Assembly (NCBI GenBank): GCA_016702555.1
Contig: JADJDV010000007.1
Span: 248,001-312,000, forward strand
Direction of reading: 5' to 3'
Length of the DNA stretch: 64,000 nucleotides
DNA from: Burkholderiales bacterium
GTDB lineage: Bacteria; Pseudomonadota; Gammaproteobacteria; Burkholderiales; Burkholderiaceae_C
Part shown: one piece after another, positions 36,100 to 45,270 of the stretch
Numbering within the stretch: position 1 is the stretch's first letter
Layout: each line of letters starts with the position of its first letter
Notes under the pieces: model-generated
Told to the model about the DNA's origin: nothing
The model's database searches: none
The model's input: only the letters and a program-made list of their open reading frames with translations
Translations under genes and position numbers: made by a program

Positions 36100-36165
36100 T
36101 AGGGCGGGCACTTGTGCCCGCGTGGACGTATCCAGCCACCGCGGCGCGGGCATGAATGCCCGCCC
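36100..36165. repeat. REP-like double hairpin at the IS630 insertion point
   Basis: AGGGCGGGCACTTGTGCCCG contains the hairpin GCGGGCA/TGCCCGC (36104-36121), and a second hairpin GCGGGCAT/ATGCCCGC follows (36146-36163). The outer sequences TAGGGCGGGCA and TGCCCGCCCTA pair with each other. IS630 copy 1 is inserted at the TA immediately after the right arm. Confidence 0.6.
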
Positions 36166-36167
36166 TA

Positions 36168-37290
36168 TTGATCCGGCATCATAAAGATTGAATTCTTGGT
36201 GTTTGATTCAGTCATAGCGTGATGGACAAAGAAGACGCTCGATACCAGAAACTGGAGCAGTTGCACGAGAGGCGAAAGCAAGTGGTGCGATTGCATCTTC
36301 GAGGCACTGGCGTGATGCAGATCGTGACGCTCACGGGCTTGAGCTACCCCACGGTTCGCAAGGCGATCGATCGGTTTGATGCCGGTGGCTGGGCCGCCAT
36401 CAAGCCGGCTGCTCGCGGTCGCAGCAAGGGCGACGGGCGCTTGCTCAGCGCCCAGCAGGAGGCCTCGGTGCGGCGCACCATCTGCGACCAGCGGCCCGAG
36501 CAGTTGAAGATGGAGTTCGCTCTGTGGACGCGCGCTGCGGTGATGCAGTACATCGAGCGCGAGTTCGGTCTTCGGCTGTCCATCCGTGCCACCGGTGAGT
36601 ACCTGCGCCGCTGGGGTTTCACGCCGCAAAAGCCGATCAAGCGCGCCTACGAGCAGCGCCCCGAGGCGGTGCGCCAATGGCTGGAGCACGAGTACCCGGC
36701 GATCGAGCGTGCTGCCCGCGCCGAGGGCGGCGAGATCCACTGGGGCGATGAGACGGCGCTGGTCAACACCGACGTGCGTGGCCGCAGCTATGCGCCGCGC
36801 GGCAAGACGCCGGTGACGATGGTCGTCGGCGGCACGCGCGAGAAGCTCTCGATGATCTCCACCGTCACCAACCGGGGGCGCGCCAACTGGATGATCATCG
36901 ATGGCGCCTTCAATCACGAGCGGCTCATCGAGTTCTTGCAGGCCTTGGTGCGAGATGGCAAGCGCCGGCGCAAGAAGGTCTTTCTCATTTTGGACAACCT
37001 CGGGGTGCACCACTGCAAGCCCGTGAAGGCCTGGCTGGCCGAGCGCGGGCGTGACATCGAGGTGTTCTTTCTGCCCAGCTACAGCCCTGAGCTCAATCCC
37101 GACGAGCGGCTGAATGCCGATCTCAAGCAAGCCATCGGCTCGAAGGTGCCTGTGCGCACCAAAGCCAAGCTACATGCTGCGGCCAACGAGCACATGCAGA
37201 GCATCGCCACCAATCGCGACCGGGTGCGCGCCTATTTCCAAGACCCGATCGTCAGGTACGCAGCATGAAAACTTCATGGTGCCGGATCAA
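36168..37290 (+). mobile_element. IS630-family element, copy 1
   Basis: Complete 1123-base IS with terminal inverted repeats TTGATCCGGCATCATAAAG (left) and CTTCATGGTGCCGGATCAA (right, two mismatches), flanked by TA on both sides (36166-36167 and 37291-37292), the usual IS630 target duplication. It contains one intact transposase. A nearly identical copy in the same orientation lies at 61708-62829. Confidence 0.93.
36222..37268 (+). CDS. IS630-family transposase, intact
   Basis: DDE transposase of 348 residues from the ATG at 36222 (a GTG at 36219 adds one). An N-terminal HTH (QIVTLTGLSYPTVRKAIDRF) precedes the catalytic domain with HWGDETALV, LILDNLGVHH and SYSPELNPDERLNADLK supplying the acidic triad. 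It reads through a GGGGG run near 36875 where copy 2 has lost a base. Confidence 0.94.
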   Translation: MDKEDARYQKLEQLHERRKQVVRLHLRGTGVMQIVTLTGLSYPTVRKAIDRFDAGGWAAIKPAARGRSKGDGRLLSAQQEASVRRTICDQRPEQLKMEFALWTRAAVMQYIEREFGLRLSIRATGEYLRRWGFTPQKPIKRAYEQRPEAVRQWLEHEYPAIERAARAEGGEIHWGDETALVNTDVRGRSYAPRGKTPVTMVVGGTREKLSMISTVTNRGRANWMIIDGAFNHERLIEFLQALVRDGKRRRKKVFLILDNLGVHHCKPVKAWLAERGRDIEVFFLPSYSPELNPDERLNADLKQAIGSKVPVRTKAKLHAAANEHMQSIATNRDRVRAYFQDPIVRYAA

Positions 37291-37359
37291 TAGCTTGTCA
37301 TCGGACGCGCGGTTCACTTAGAGTGGATCGCTTCAGCCCGCACGAAAGGACCCTGGCCG

Positions 37360-38349
37360 ATGACATCGCTTCACACACCGACTCGCCGCCGCATCGCAAC
37401 CCTCGTCGGGGCCTGTCTGGCCTGCACCGCCTGGGGTGCGGCCGCGCAGGACAACTACCCCAGCAAGCCGGTGCGCATCGTCGTCGGCTTCTCGGCCGGC
37501 GGCACCACCGACATCGTGGCGCGCATCATGGCCAGGGAATTGACGGAGACGCTGGGCCAGTCCTTCGTCGTCGACAACCGCCCCGGCGGCGGCAGCAACA
37601 TCGCCACCGACTTCGTGGCCGCGGCACCGCACGATGGCTACACCCTGCTGTTCGTCGCCGTCACCAGTGCGATCAACCAGTCGCTCTACCCCAACATCAA
37701 GTTCGACCTGAACCGCGACTTCGATGCCATCGCGCTCGGCGCCAAGGTGCCCAACATCCTGGTCGTGAATCCCAGCGTGCCGGCCAACAACGTCAAGGAA
37801 TTCATCGAGTGGGCGCGCGCGAACGACAGCAAGATCGCCTACGCATCGTCGGGCAGCGGCACCTCCATCCACATGGCCGGCGAACTATTCAAGGTGCGCA
37901 CCGGCCTGAAGACCCAGCACATCCCCTACAAGGGCAGCGCCCCGGCCGTGACCGACCTGATCGGCGGCCAGGTGCAGTTCATGTTCGACAACATGCCGGC
38001 CTCATGGCCCCATGTGCAAAGCGGCAAGCTGAAGGCGCTGGCCATCACCACCAAGACCCGCTCGCCGTCGGCACCCAACCTGCCCACCCTGGAAGAAAGC
38101 GGCCTGGCGCCATTCGACGTGTCCTCCTGGTTCGGCCTCATCGCCCCCAAGGGCACGCCCAAGGACGTCATCGACAAGCTCAACAAGGCCATGAACGCCG
38201 CCTTCGACAAGCCCGAAGTCAAGACCGCCTACGCCAAGCTCGGCGCCGTGGCCGAGAAGAGCAACCCGCAGGACTTCAGCAACTTCATCCGCTCGGAAAT
38301 CCAGAATTGGGCGCCGGTGGTGAAGGCCTCGGGTGCGAAAGTGGATTGA
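37360..38349 (+). CDS. Bug-family solute-binding protein
   Basis: Periplasmic receptor of the Bug/TctC family, 329 residues. The signal region MTSLHTPTRRRIATLVGACL ends at GAAAQ, and mature DNYPSKPVRIVVGFSAGGTT is typical. Other blocks are VVDNRPGGGSNIATDFVA, IPYKGSAPAVTDLIGGQVQ and FGLIAPKGTPKDVIDKLNKA. It sits alone between two IS630-type elements, so it may be a chromosomal gene caught between insertions. The ligand is unknown. Confidence 0.92.
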   Translation: MTSLHTPTRRRIATLVGACLACTAWGAAAQDNYPSKPVRIVVGFSAGGTTDIVARIMARELTETLGQSFVVDNRPGGGSNIATDFVAAAPHDGYTLLFVAVTSAINQSLYPNIKFDLNRDFDAIALGAKVPNILVVNPSVPANNVKEFIEWARANDSKIAYASSGSGTSIHMAGELFKVRTGLKTQHIPYKGSAPAVTDLIGGQVQFMFDNMPASWPHVQSGKLKALAITTKTRSPSAPNLPTLEESGLAPFDVSSWFGLIAPKGTPKDVIDKLNKAMNAAFDKPEVKTAYAKLGAVAEKSNPQDFSNFIRSEIQNWAPVVKASGAKVD

Positions 38350-38466
38350 TCTGGACAGTTGGCGTGGGTTCGCCATCGGCCCGCACCACGGCTGCGCCGC
38401 TGCGCCTTGAACGCGCAGCGCAGCAACCAATCATACTCACGAAGGGCGGTAGGCGGTTCTCAAATA

Positions 38467-39600
38467 TTGAATAGAAATCAAACCTCTTGAAGTTGTTGAA
38501 TGTGCCCGCAGATAATCCTCATGGAAATGATCGACATGAGGAAACTCACCCCTGAAGCGCGCCAGGAGCGGCGCCGGCAGGTCATCAAGCTGCGCCGCGC
38601 GGGCTGGACGTATGAAGCCATCGCCGCCGATCTGGGCCTGTCGCGCACCGGCGTGTTCGACATCTGCAAGCGCTATGACCAAGGCGGCGCCAAGGCGCTG
38701 GTGGACAAGCCCTGCGGGCGACCCGTGGGCGTGCTGCGTGCCCTGAGCGAAGAGCAAGAGCGCGACATCCGTCGTCTGGTCATCGACCACACGCCCGATC
38801 AGCTCAAGATGGACTTTGCGTTGTGGACACGCCAGGCGGTGCTGCTGCTGATTGAGCAGCGCTGCGGCGTGCGTCTGACTCCGCAAGGCGTGGGCCTGTA
38901 CCTGCGCCGCTGGGGTTTCACGCCGCAAAAGCCCATCCAGCGTGCCTACGAACAACAACCTGCTGCCGTACAGCGCTGGCTCGATGAGCAGTACCCGGCC
39001 ATCGAGCACAGAGCCAAGGCTGAAGGTGCAGAAATTCACTGGGCCGATGAGACGGGTCTGCGCTCGGACGATGTGCGCGGGCGCTCTTACGCCCCCATGG
39101 GCCAGACACCGGAGATTCGCGTCAACCAGCGCCGTGAGGGCCTATCCATCATCTCCAGCGTCACCAACCGGGGCAAGGTTCGCTTCAAGGTGTTTGAGGG
39201 GGCGATGAACGCGGCCATCCTGATCGACTTCATGAAGCGACTGGTGCAGGAAGCCAAGAAGGCAAACACCGGCAAAGTATTCCTTGTGCTGGACAACCTG
39301 AAGGTTCATCACGCCAAGCTGGTCAAGGCGTGGCTACAGGAGAACAAGGAGCACATCGAAGTGTTCTACCTGCCCAGCTACAGCCCGGAGCTGAACCCCG
39401 ACGAGATGCTCAACGCGAACCTGAAGGCCGCCGTCACGAGCCAGGCGCCCAATCGGCGCAAGGGTCAACTCAAGCAAGCGGCCATCGGGCACCTGCGGCA
39501 CCTGCAGAAATCGCCCGCCAAGGTCAAGCAGTTCTTCCAGAAGGAATCGGTCAAATATGCGGCTTGATTTATTTGTTCAAGTGGTTTGATTTCGGATCAA
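38467..39600 (+). mobile_element. Second, distinct IS630-family element
   Basis: A 1134-base IS with inverted ends: left TTGAATAGAAATCAAACCTC and right GTGGTTTGATTTCGGATCAA match over about 25 bases with five mismatches, and TA flanks both ends (38465-38466, 39601-39602). Its transposase is related to, but clearly different from, that of the element at 36168. Confidence 0.88.
38500..39567 (+). CDS. IS630-family transposase (second type), intact
   Basis: DDE transposase of up to 355 residues. N-terminal HTH (YEAIAADLGLSRTGVFDICK) and catalytic blocks HWADETGLRSDDVRGRSYAP, FLVLDNLKVHH and SYSPELNPDEMLNANLK are intact. Several start codons are possible (38500, 38521, 38527, 38536); MRKLTPEARQERRR at 38536 is where family similarity seems to begin. 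No frameshift was seen. Confidence 0.92.
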   Translation: MCPQIILMEMIDMRKLTPEARQERRRQVIKLRRAGWTYEAIAADLGLSRTGVFDICKRYDQGGAKALVDKPCGRPVGVLRALSEEQERDIRRLVIDHTPDQLKMDFALWTRQAVLLLIEQRCGVRLTPQGVGLYLRRWGFTPQKPIQRAYEQQPAAVQRWLDEQYPAIEHRAKAEGAEIHWADETGLRSDDVRGRSYAPMGQTPEIRVNQRREGLSIISSVTNRGKVRFKVFEGAMNAAILIDFMKRLVQEAKKANTGKVFLVLDNLKVHHAKLVKAWLQENKEHIEVFYLPSYSPELNPDEMLNANLKAAVTSQAPNRRKGQLKQAAIGHLRHLQKSPAKVKQFFQKESVKYAA

Positions 39601-39602
39601 TA

Positions 39603-39915
39603 ATACTGATTTATACAAATTAACTAATTTCATCGGTTTGCGCGAGGTTATAAAATTGCCAGGTGATATGATATATTTTGATTATGAAGATAATCTTCCG
39701 ATTAGTTTTGAGCACCCCAGCTGAAGTCGAGTGAACCTGCAACAGCTAGAATTTGGCTTTTCATACGAGCACTGGAACAACTGGCTTCAGTCACAGCGCA
39801 GTTCGTCCACAAACTGCTCGGAGATACGCTGGAGACGCCGTTGCAGCGTGAGAGCCGGCGACGCCGGTACGCGCACGGCTCTTAGGAAGAGCCACATTTC
39901 CCGCAGCTACTAGTC
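39603..39915. other. AT-rich spacer without a recognisable gene
   Basis: About 310 bases, notably AT-rich at 39600-39720 (TTATACAAATTAACTAATTT...) compared with the roughly two-thirds GC surroundings. No credible coding frame, RNA gene or repeat was recognised. It separates the second IS630 element from the IS701-like remnant and is probably foreign DNA. Confidence 0.5.
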
Positions 39916-40283
39916 TTACTGTGTCATAAATGTCGTCTTTTGCTTGCTCGGCCGCAGCAAGGACACTGGCCGAGACGGGCGAGCAGCGCGTAGCTGAGCT
40001 TGAGACGTAGCGTCGTGATCGAATGGCTCACGTGCCGCTGCGCGCGCAGGACTGCCGCGGGGGACGTAATCCTCGGGAAGGGCAGGCACTTGGCGTTCGG
40101 CGAAGTTTTTTTTGCTGCCGACAGATTTGTCGGCAATCAGGCGCTCGGTCATCAAGAAGGCGTAGGCCGCAATGGCCAGGCTCGCATGGTGGTGAAATCC
40201 TCGCCAACCTCGCCCCTCATAGTGCCCAAGGCCAAAGTCCTGCTTGAGGTCCTGGTAGTCACGCTCAATGCGCCAGCGCTGGT
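39916..40283 (-). pseudogene. IS701-like transposase remnant (C-terminal part, frameshifted)
   Basis: Reading the minus strand from the IS3 boundary gives RWRIERDYQDLKQDFGLGHY, EGRGWRGFHHHASLAIAAYA and FLMTERL, which match the C-terminal region of IS701/DDE-endonuclease transposases. Further on the conserved tail RAQRHVSHSITTLRLKLSYA-LLARLGQCPCCG is in another frame, so a frameshift occurs around 40040-40070. The N-terminal two thirds are absent because the sequence stops at the IS3 end (40284). Confidence 0.7.
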
Positions 40284-40334
40284 TGAACCGCCCCGCAATT
40301 TGAGGAGGCTCCTTCGATTGAGAATGGAGCCAAG

Positions 40335-40658
40335 ATGAGGAAGTCCCCGAAGTATTCCCCCGAGGTTATCGAGCGCGCGGTGCGCATGGTCTTCGACGCC
40401 AAGGACCAATATCCGTCGCAGTGGGCGGCGATCGAGTCGATCGCGGGCAAGATCGGCTGCACGGCCGAGACGCTGCGCAAGTGGGTGCGCCAAGGCGAGC
40501 GCGACAGCGGCGTGCGGCCCGGCCCGACGACCAGTGAGCGGCAGCGCATCAAGGAACTCGAGCGCGAGGTGCGCGAGCTGCGCAAGACCAACGAGATCCT
40601 GAAGCTGGCAAGCGCCTATTTCGCCCAGGCGGAGCTCGACCGCCACCACAAGAAGTGA
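40335..40658 (+). CDS. IS3-family transposase OrfA
   Basis: A 107-residue OrfA: HTH (IESIAGKIGCTAETLRKWVR) followed by a leucine-zipper-like coiled coil (RIKELEREVRELRKTNEIL) used for multimerisation. It overlaps orfB by 4 bases (GTGA). Confidence 0.92.
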   Translation: MRKSPKYSPEVIERAVRMVFDAKDQYPSQWAAIESIAGKIGCTAETLRKWVRQGERDSGVRPGPTTSERQRIKELEREVRELRKTNEILKLASAYFAQAELDRHHKK

Positions 40659-41596
40659 ACGCCTTCATCGACGAGCACCGGGCTGCTCACGGGGTCGAGC
40701 CGATCTGTAGCGCGCGGCAGGTCGCCCCGTCGGCGTACCGGCGCCATGCTGCCCGAGTGCGCGAGCCGGCGCGGCTGCCCGCGCGAGTGCAGCGCGACGC
40801 CGAGCTGATGCCGCAGGTGCAGCGCCTGTTCGACGCCAACCTGCGCGTGTACGGCGCCGACAAGGTGTGGCGGCAACTGCTGCGCGAAGGCGTGACGGTG
40901 GCGCGCTGCACGGTGGAGCGCTTGATGCGGCGGCTGGGGCTGCAAGGCGTGCGCCGCGGCAAGGGCGTGCGCACGACGGTGCCCGATGCCAAGGCGGCGT
41001 GTCCGCTGGACCGTGTCAATCGGCACTTCAAGGCGCGGCGGCCCAACCAGCTCTGGGTGGCGGACTTCACCTACGTTTCGACCTGGCAGGGCTTCGTCTA
41101 CGTGGCCTTCGTGGTCGACGTGTTCGCGCGGCGCATCGTGGGCTGGCGGGTGAGCAGTTCGATGCAGACCGACTTCGTGCTCGACGCGCTGGAGCAGGCG
41201 CTGTACGCTCGGCGTGCCGAACGCGATGGCGACCTCGTGCACCACAGCGACCGCGGTAGCCAGTACGTCTCGATCCGCTACAGCGAACGCTTGGCCGAAG
41301 CCGGCATCGAACCTTCGGTGGGCTCTACCGGCGACAGCTACGACAACGCGCTGGCCGAGACGATCAACGGGCTGTACAAGGCCGAGATCATTCACCGGCG
41401 CGGCCCGTGGAAGACGCGCGAGGCGGTCGAGCTGGCAACGCTGGAGTGGGTCTCGTGGTTCAATCACCATCGCCTGCTCGAACCGATCGGCTACATCCCG
41501 CCGGCCGAAGCCGAGGCAAACTACTGGCGTGAGCAAGCAGAGGCATTCACCACCAAGCCTGCTTCGTTGGCAGCGCCGCAGGAGGTTGAACCATGA
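40655..41596 (+). CDS. IS3-family transposase OrfB (integrase core)
   Basis: A 313-residue rve-type integrase domain with the DDE triad in LWVADFTYVSTWQGFVYVAF, HHSDRGSQYVSIRYSERL and the glutamate of SYDNALAETINGLYK. In IS3 elements OrfB is normally produced as an OrfAB fusion by -1 frameshifting; here a GTG coupled to the orfA stop is also available. Confidence 0.93.
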   Translation: MNAFIDEHRAAHGVEPICSARQVAPSAYRRHAARVREPARLPARVQRDAELMPQVQRLFDANLRVYGADKVWRQLLREGVTVARCTVERLMRRLGLQGVRRGKGVRTTVPDAKAACPLDRVNRHFKARRPNQLWVADFTYVSTWQGFVYVAFVVDVFARRIVGWRVSSSMQTDFVLDALEQALYARRAERDGDLVHHSDRGSQYVSIRYSERLAEAGIEPSVGSTGDSYDNALAETINGLYKAEIIHRRGPWKTREAVELATLEWVSWFNHHRLLEPIGYIPPAEAEANYWREQAEAFTTKPASLAAPQEVEP

Positions 41597-41672
41597 ATAC
41601 ATGGCCCAACCAGGGGCCTCCGGCGGCCCCTGCGGGGGGCTGAGAAAGACAAAGCCTAAACCCCAAGAGCCG

Positions 41673-42575
41673 TCAGACCATGCTGGTCTGACTCAAGCCA
41701 ACAGGCCTCCTCGAGACCCGGTGCGGTTCAAGTTCGTCGAACGGCTCACGCGCCGGCCGAAGCAGGTAGGTGGTGAACGGCAAAGAGCGTCCTGCCAGCG
41801 GTCGCGCGACCACGCCGCGCTCGCGGCAGCCGGCGATGTGTGACGCCCCCGTCAAGCTCAAGCCCATGCCTGCCGAAACCAGGGCCATCATCAGTTCACA
41901 GGACGTCACCCGCTCGGCGAGCAACGGCTCCATATCCACCTGCCGCAGCACACGCTCCACATGCTTGGCGTGGCCCTCGCATGCTTGGGGATCGCCCAGC
42001 ACCAGCGGGTAGCGCAGCACTTCGCTCAAGGGAATTCGCTTGTGCGCCAACAACGGATGCCGTGCGGGCACCGCCACCACCAGCGGGTCGGTCCACGCCG
42101 GCGTGGCCAGCACACCTTCACCCACTTCGTTGGACATGGCAAAGCCCGCATCGTACAAATCGTCGTGCAAGCCCTTGAGTTGCTGTGATAGTGGCACCTC
42201 GAACAGCCGGATGTCGACCTCGGGCTCTTCCTGCCGACACAAGGCCAGCAAAGCCGGCAAGCGTGACGGCGTGATGCCATCCGACAGCGCGATGCGCAAT
42301 TGACCATGAAACCCCTGGGCCGCGGCTTTCACACTTTCTCGAGCCTGATCCAAGGTGATGAAGACACGCGGCACATATTCGAGAAACAGCTTGCCAGCTT
42401 GCGTCAGTCGGGTGCTGCGCGTGGTGCGCGCGAACAGCGCTACGCCGAGTTCCTCTTCGAGCTCCTTGATCGCCCGCGACAGCGGCGACTGCTCGATATG
42501 CAGGCGCTCGGCCGCACGAGCGAAGTGGAGCTCTTCGGCCACTGCCATAAAGCAACGGAGGTGCCTCAATTCCAT
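41673..42575 (-). CDS. LysR-family regulator, C-terminus replaced by IS3 sequence
   Basis: LysR-type activator of about 300 residues, opening MELRHLRCFMAVAEELHFAR with the HTH AAERLHIEQSPLSRAIKELEE. The effector domain runs normally to FTTYLLRPAREPFDEL. The last 19 codons (41673-41730) lie within the right end of the IS3 element, so the native C-terminal helix is lost and a short IS-encoded tail added. No divergent target gene remains; the 290 bases upstream (42576-42865) hold no gene I recognise. Its function may be impaired. Confidence 0.82.
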   Translation of the reverse strand: MELRHLRCFMAVAEELHFARAAERLHIEQSPLSRAIKELEEELGVALFARTTRSTRLTQAGKLFLEYVPRVFITLDQARESVKAAAQGFHGQLRIALSDGITPSRLPALLALCRQEEPEVDIRLFEVPLSQQLKGLHDDLYDAGFAMSNEVGEGVLATPAWTDPLVVAVPARHPLLAHKRIPLSEVLRYPLVLGDPQACEGHAKHVERVLRQVDMEPLLAERVTSCELMMALVSAGMGLSLTGASHIAGCRERGVVARPLAGRSLPFTTYLLRPAREPFDELEPHRVSRRPVGLSQTSMV

Positions 42576-42865
42576 CACTCTCTCCCTGCTGCGCGTGCTT
42601 GCCGCAGCTGCATTCCACCGGCTGGGTTTGTCTCCTGTTCTTTGCGCGCGGCGGTGGTTTCAAGAATGGATATCCGTTGAACGACTCCAGCTTGCAAGTG
42701 CCAAGTTGTCACAGCCCAATTCGTTGGCTATGTCAGCGTGTCGTCAAGTGTGCCGCGTGCGCGGTCTTCATGGCGTAACGAATGGCGTCAGGTGAAATGC
42801 CTTTGCTGTGTTCGACCACCACGCTACACGCGTTTTAACGTCTCAGATCGACTGGCGTTCAACCG

Positions 42866-44836
42866 TCAGATTGATAGCCCTCTTGCCCTTCCCAGCTCCC
42901 GTGCAACGCCGCTGCCGCGCACGGTCGCGGCGACTTGCTGTCCCATTCGCCCTTCGATGACTGGTTTCCACGGGACCAAGGTGAACGACTTACCATCGTC
43001 GAGCATCGCGTAGCGCCCACTGGCTAGCATGACGCTGCGCCGGTAGATGCCCGCCACACGCTGACCGTCAGCCACTGGCCGATGCTCCAGGCCGGTCTCG
43101 GCAGCAATGTCTTTCGCCGCCTGCGCCAGCTCCCGGTTGCGCAACGTGCCCAGCAGGTTGCGCGCCAGGATCACGCGCTGCCCGCGGCGCTTGGCCAGCC
43201 CTTGCTCAGCCAGGAAATCAGCCCGTTGCTGCATCGCCTGCCTAGCCTCGCCGCCAAAGCCCAGGTCACCCAGCCCTTTGCCACCGCCTATCAGTTGCTG
43301 GTCGAGCCAGGTGGCCCCGATCACGCGGGCCTGGCGCTCGATGGGCAGGTCCGATTTCAGCTCCACCACTACGCCGCCCAGGCGCTGCGCATCGTAGCGG
43401 CGGCCCTGTTCGGCCAAGTCGTCCGGCACCTTCCATAGACCTTCGGCGACACGCTCCACGATGCCGGCCCGACGCAGGGCTTCCAGGCGGCGGACGTGGG
43501 CCGCCACGACTTCCTGCGGATCGCGGCCTGGAGCGGCCTGCCCTTGCGCGACCGCCAGGTGATGATCGGTGCGGTAAAGACTATCACTCGCCAGCGCAGC
43601 GATGTTCTTGTCAGCCGCGCGCATTTCAGCCGACCCTTTCACCTCCACTACAGCACCGGCCGGATAGTTCTCCAGCTCGTCGCGAGCGTTGAGCGCGACA
43701 TAGTGGGCCTTGCCGTCCACCCCGTCGATGACCAGATAGCCCCGGTCGCGCAACTCGTCGGCCAGCCCCTTCGCGGCCACGCGGCCAAGGATGGTTCGGC
43801 CGTCGTCGCTCGGCTCGAACACCGCCAGCTCGCGCGGCTCGCCTCGCATGGCCCGCTGCATGGTGCGGATGATGTCGCCCCGCTCGCCCAGGGCGCGCAA
43901 GGTCTTTTCCGCATCGGTATGGACGGTCCAGGTACCCGACCGCATCTCGTCCGCCAGGCCCAGGCGCTGCAAGCGTTGCAGCCGGCCAATCAGCAGCAGG
44001 CGCTGACGCTGCAGCCGCGGCTCGTCGAACCGTCCGATCCGCACTCGGCCGTCCTTGTCGGCCTCGCGCGTGAGCGTGCGATCCAGACTCGTCCACCGCT
44101 CCTGATCCACCTCGCGCTGCAGGCTCTGCTGGATCTCCAGTTCTGTACGCGGACCCAACCATTCGGTCGCCAGCTCGGCGGCGCGATGCCGGAAGCCATC
44201 GGCGATGTAGTCGCCGGCGATGACAAGGTCTTTGCCGGTGTCGTCGCGTCCGCGCACGACGATGTGCATGTGTGGGTTGTCGGTATTCCAGTGATCGACG
44301 GCCACCCAATCCAGCCGGGTGCCCAGGTCGGCTTCCATGCGACCCATGAGGTGCCGCGTGTAGGTGCGCAGGTCTTCCAGCTCGGCACCATCCTCGGGCG
44401 AGAGGATGAAGCGGAAGTGGTGCCGGTCGTCGGCGCAGCGTTCCTTGAATGCATCGAGGTCGACGGCATCGGTCTGCGGCCCATAGGATTGGCCCGGCTC
44501 GCCATCCCGGCCCACCCCGTCGCGCTCAATGTAGCGCAAGTGCTTGGCAAGCGACCGCGGGCTGGCCCGCTGCTGATTGACCAGCAGCGTCTTGATGGTC
44601 ACTCGGCGCGACATAGGCGTCAGCTTCGCACCCGCGAAGCGAGCCGCCGTGTGACCACGCCCAAGCCGTGATCCTGGCCGCTGGCCGGAACTGCGCTCTG
44701 ACGCCGGATGACGTACCGGTGACTTGCCGTCGCCAGCCTTGCTCGCCTGCTTGAGCACCTTGGAGACGAAGCCTTGGCCTCGGTTCTTCGGGGCGTTGGG
44801 GCGGATGCGGAAATCATCCTCGCGATGGCCGCTCAT
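42866..44836 (-). CDS. Relaxase/mobilisation nuclease (VirD2-like, DUF3363)
   Basis: DNA-nicking relaxase that starts conjugative transfer at oriT, 656 residues. The N-terminal nuclease region has RSLAKHLRYIERDGVGRDGE and the metal-binding histidines in WNTDNPHMHIVVRGRD; the C-terminal half matches the DUF3363 region of IncP/Tn4371-type relaxases. The start is the ATG at 44834-44836 (MSGHREDDFRIRPNAPKN); the frame stays open upstream to 45412 but with low-complexity content. No frameshift was seen, so it may still act in trans. An inverted repeat 250 bases upstream is a possible oriT. Confidence 0.88.
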   Translation of the reverse strand: MSGHREDDFRIRPNAPKNRGQGFVSKVLKQASKAGDGKSPVRHPASERSSGQRPGSRLGRGHTAARFAGAKLTPMSRRVTIKTLLVNQQRASPRSLAKHLRYIERDGVGRDGEPGQSYGPQTDAVDLDAFKERCADDRHHFRFILSPEDGAELEDLRTYTRHLMGRMEADLGTRLDWVAVDHWNTDNPHMHIVVRGRDDTGKDLVIAGDYIADGFRHRAAELATEWLGPRTELEIQQSLQREVDQERWTSLDRTLTREADKDGRVRIGRFDEPRLQRQRLLLIGRLQRLQRLGLADEMRSGTWTVHTDAEKTLRALGERGDIIRTMQRAMRGEPRELAVFEPSDDGRTILGRVAAKGLADELRDRGYLVIDGVDGKAHYVALNARDELENYPAGAVVEVKGSAEMRAADKNIAALASDSLYRTDHHLAVAQGQAAPGRDPQEVVAAHVRRLEALRRAGIVERVAEGLWKVPDDLAEQGRRYDAQRLGGVVVELKSDLPIERQARVIGATWLDQQLIGGGKGLGDLGFGGEARQAMQQRADFLAEQGLAKRRGQRVILARNLLGTLRNRELAQAAKDIAAETGLEHRPVADGQRVAGIYRRSVMLASGRYAMLDDGKSFTLVPWKPVIEGRMGQQVAATVRGSGVARELGRARGLSI

Positions 44837-45270
44837 GGCGCCGCTCCTTGCAAGCCCTGGCAAGTCCGATCGTGTGAAGCACGCTGAAAGGCGAGCATGG
44901 ACGCGGGCTTCGCTGGGCGCAGCGCGCAACGACGACGCCGCGCCGTGCCGTGACACCCCACGTGCAGACTGGCTTTGCGGGCCGATAGGTGCCGCCACCT
45001 TTGTCTTGCTTTCCGCCTTTGCCCTTCGCTGACGCTCCGGGCAGCGGCGGCCCGGCAGCGCTGCTGTGCGAGCAGTCAGCGCGCCGGCGAACGCGCCGAG
45101 CGCCGCAGAGTCGGCGCGTTCGAGGCAAGACGTCTGCACGTTGGAACGTAGCGCGAGGTGCGACGCGGATGCGCTCGCATTGCACGCGCAGCAACGCCGC
45201 GAGAGCCTCCCCATCAACACACCCGATGACACGATGCAATGCCCATCCGCTTGCAGCGAGTCGACCATCG
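44837..45270. other. Non-coding gap between relaxase and TraF genes
   Basis: This 434-base stretch has no convincing gene; its open frames are arginine/alanine-rich antisense artefacts. It contains the 12-base inverted repeat at 45088-45122 and several GC-rich palindromic segments. In many relaxase loci the transfer origin lies in this position, upstream of the relaxase gene. Confidence 0.5.
45088..45122. repeat. Perfect 12-base inverted repeat, candidate oriT hairpin
   Basis: CGAACGCGCCGA (45088-45099) and TCGGCGCGTTCG (45111-45122) are perfect complements separated by 11 bases. It lies about 250 bases upstream of the relaxase start. The role as oriT is inferred from position and structure only. 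Confidence 0.4.

Larger units (their letters stand above)
40284..41730 (+). mobile_element. IS3-family element A
   Basis: About 1447 bases with imperfect inverted ends: left TGAACCGCCCCGCAATTTGA and right (reverse complement) TGAACCGCACCGGGTCTCGA. It holds orfA and orfB. The 3-base flanks differ (GGT versus AGT) and unrelated broken genes lie on each side (IS701 remnant, LysR), so the element marks a rearrangement junction, not a simple insertion. Confidence 0.85.
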
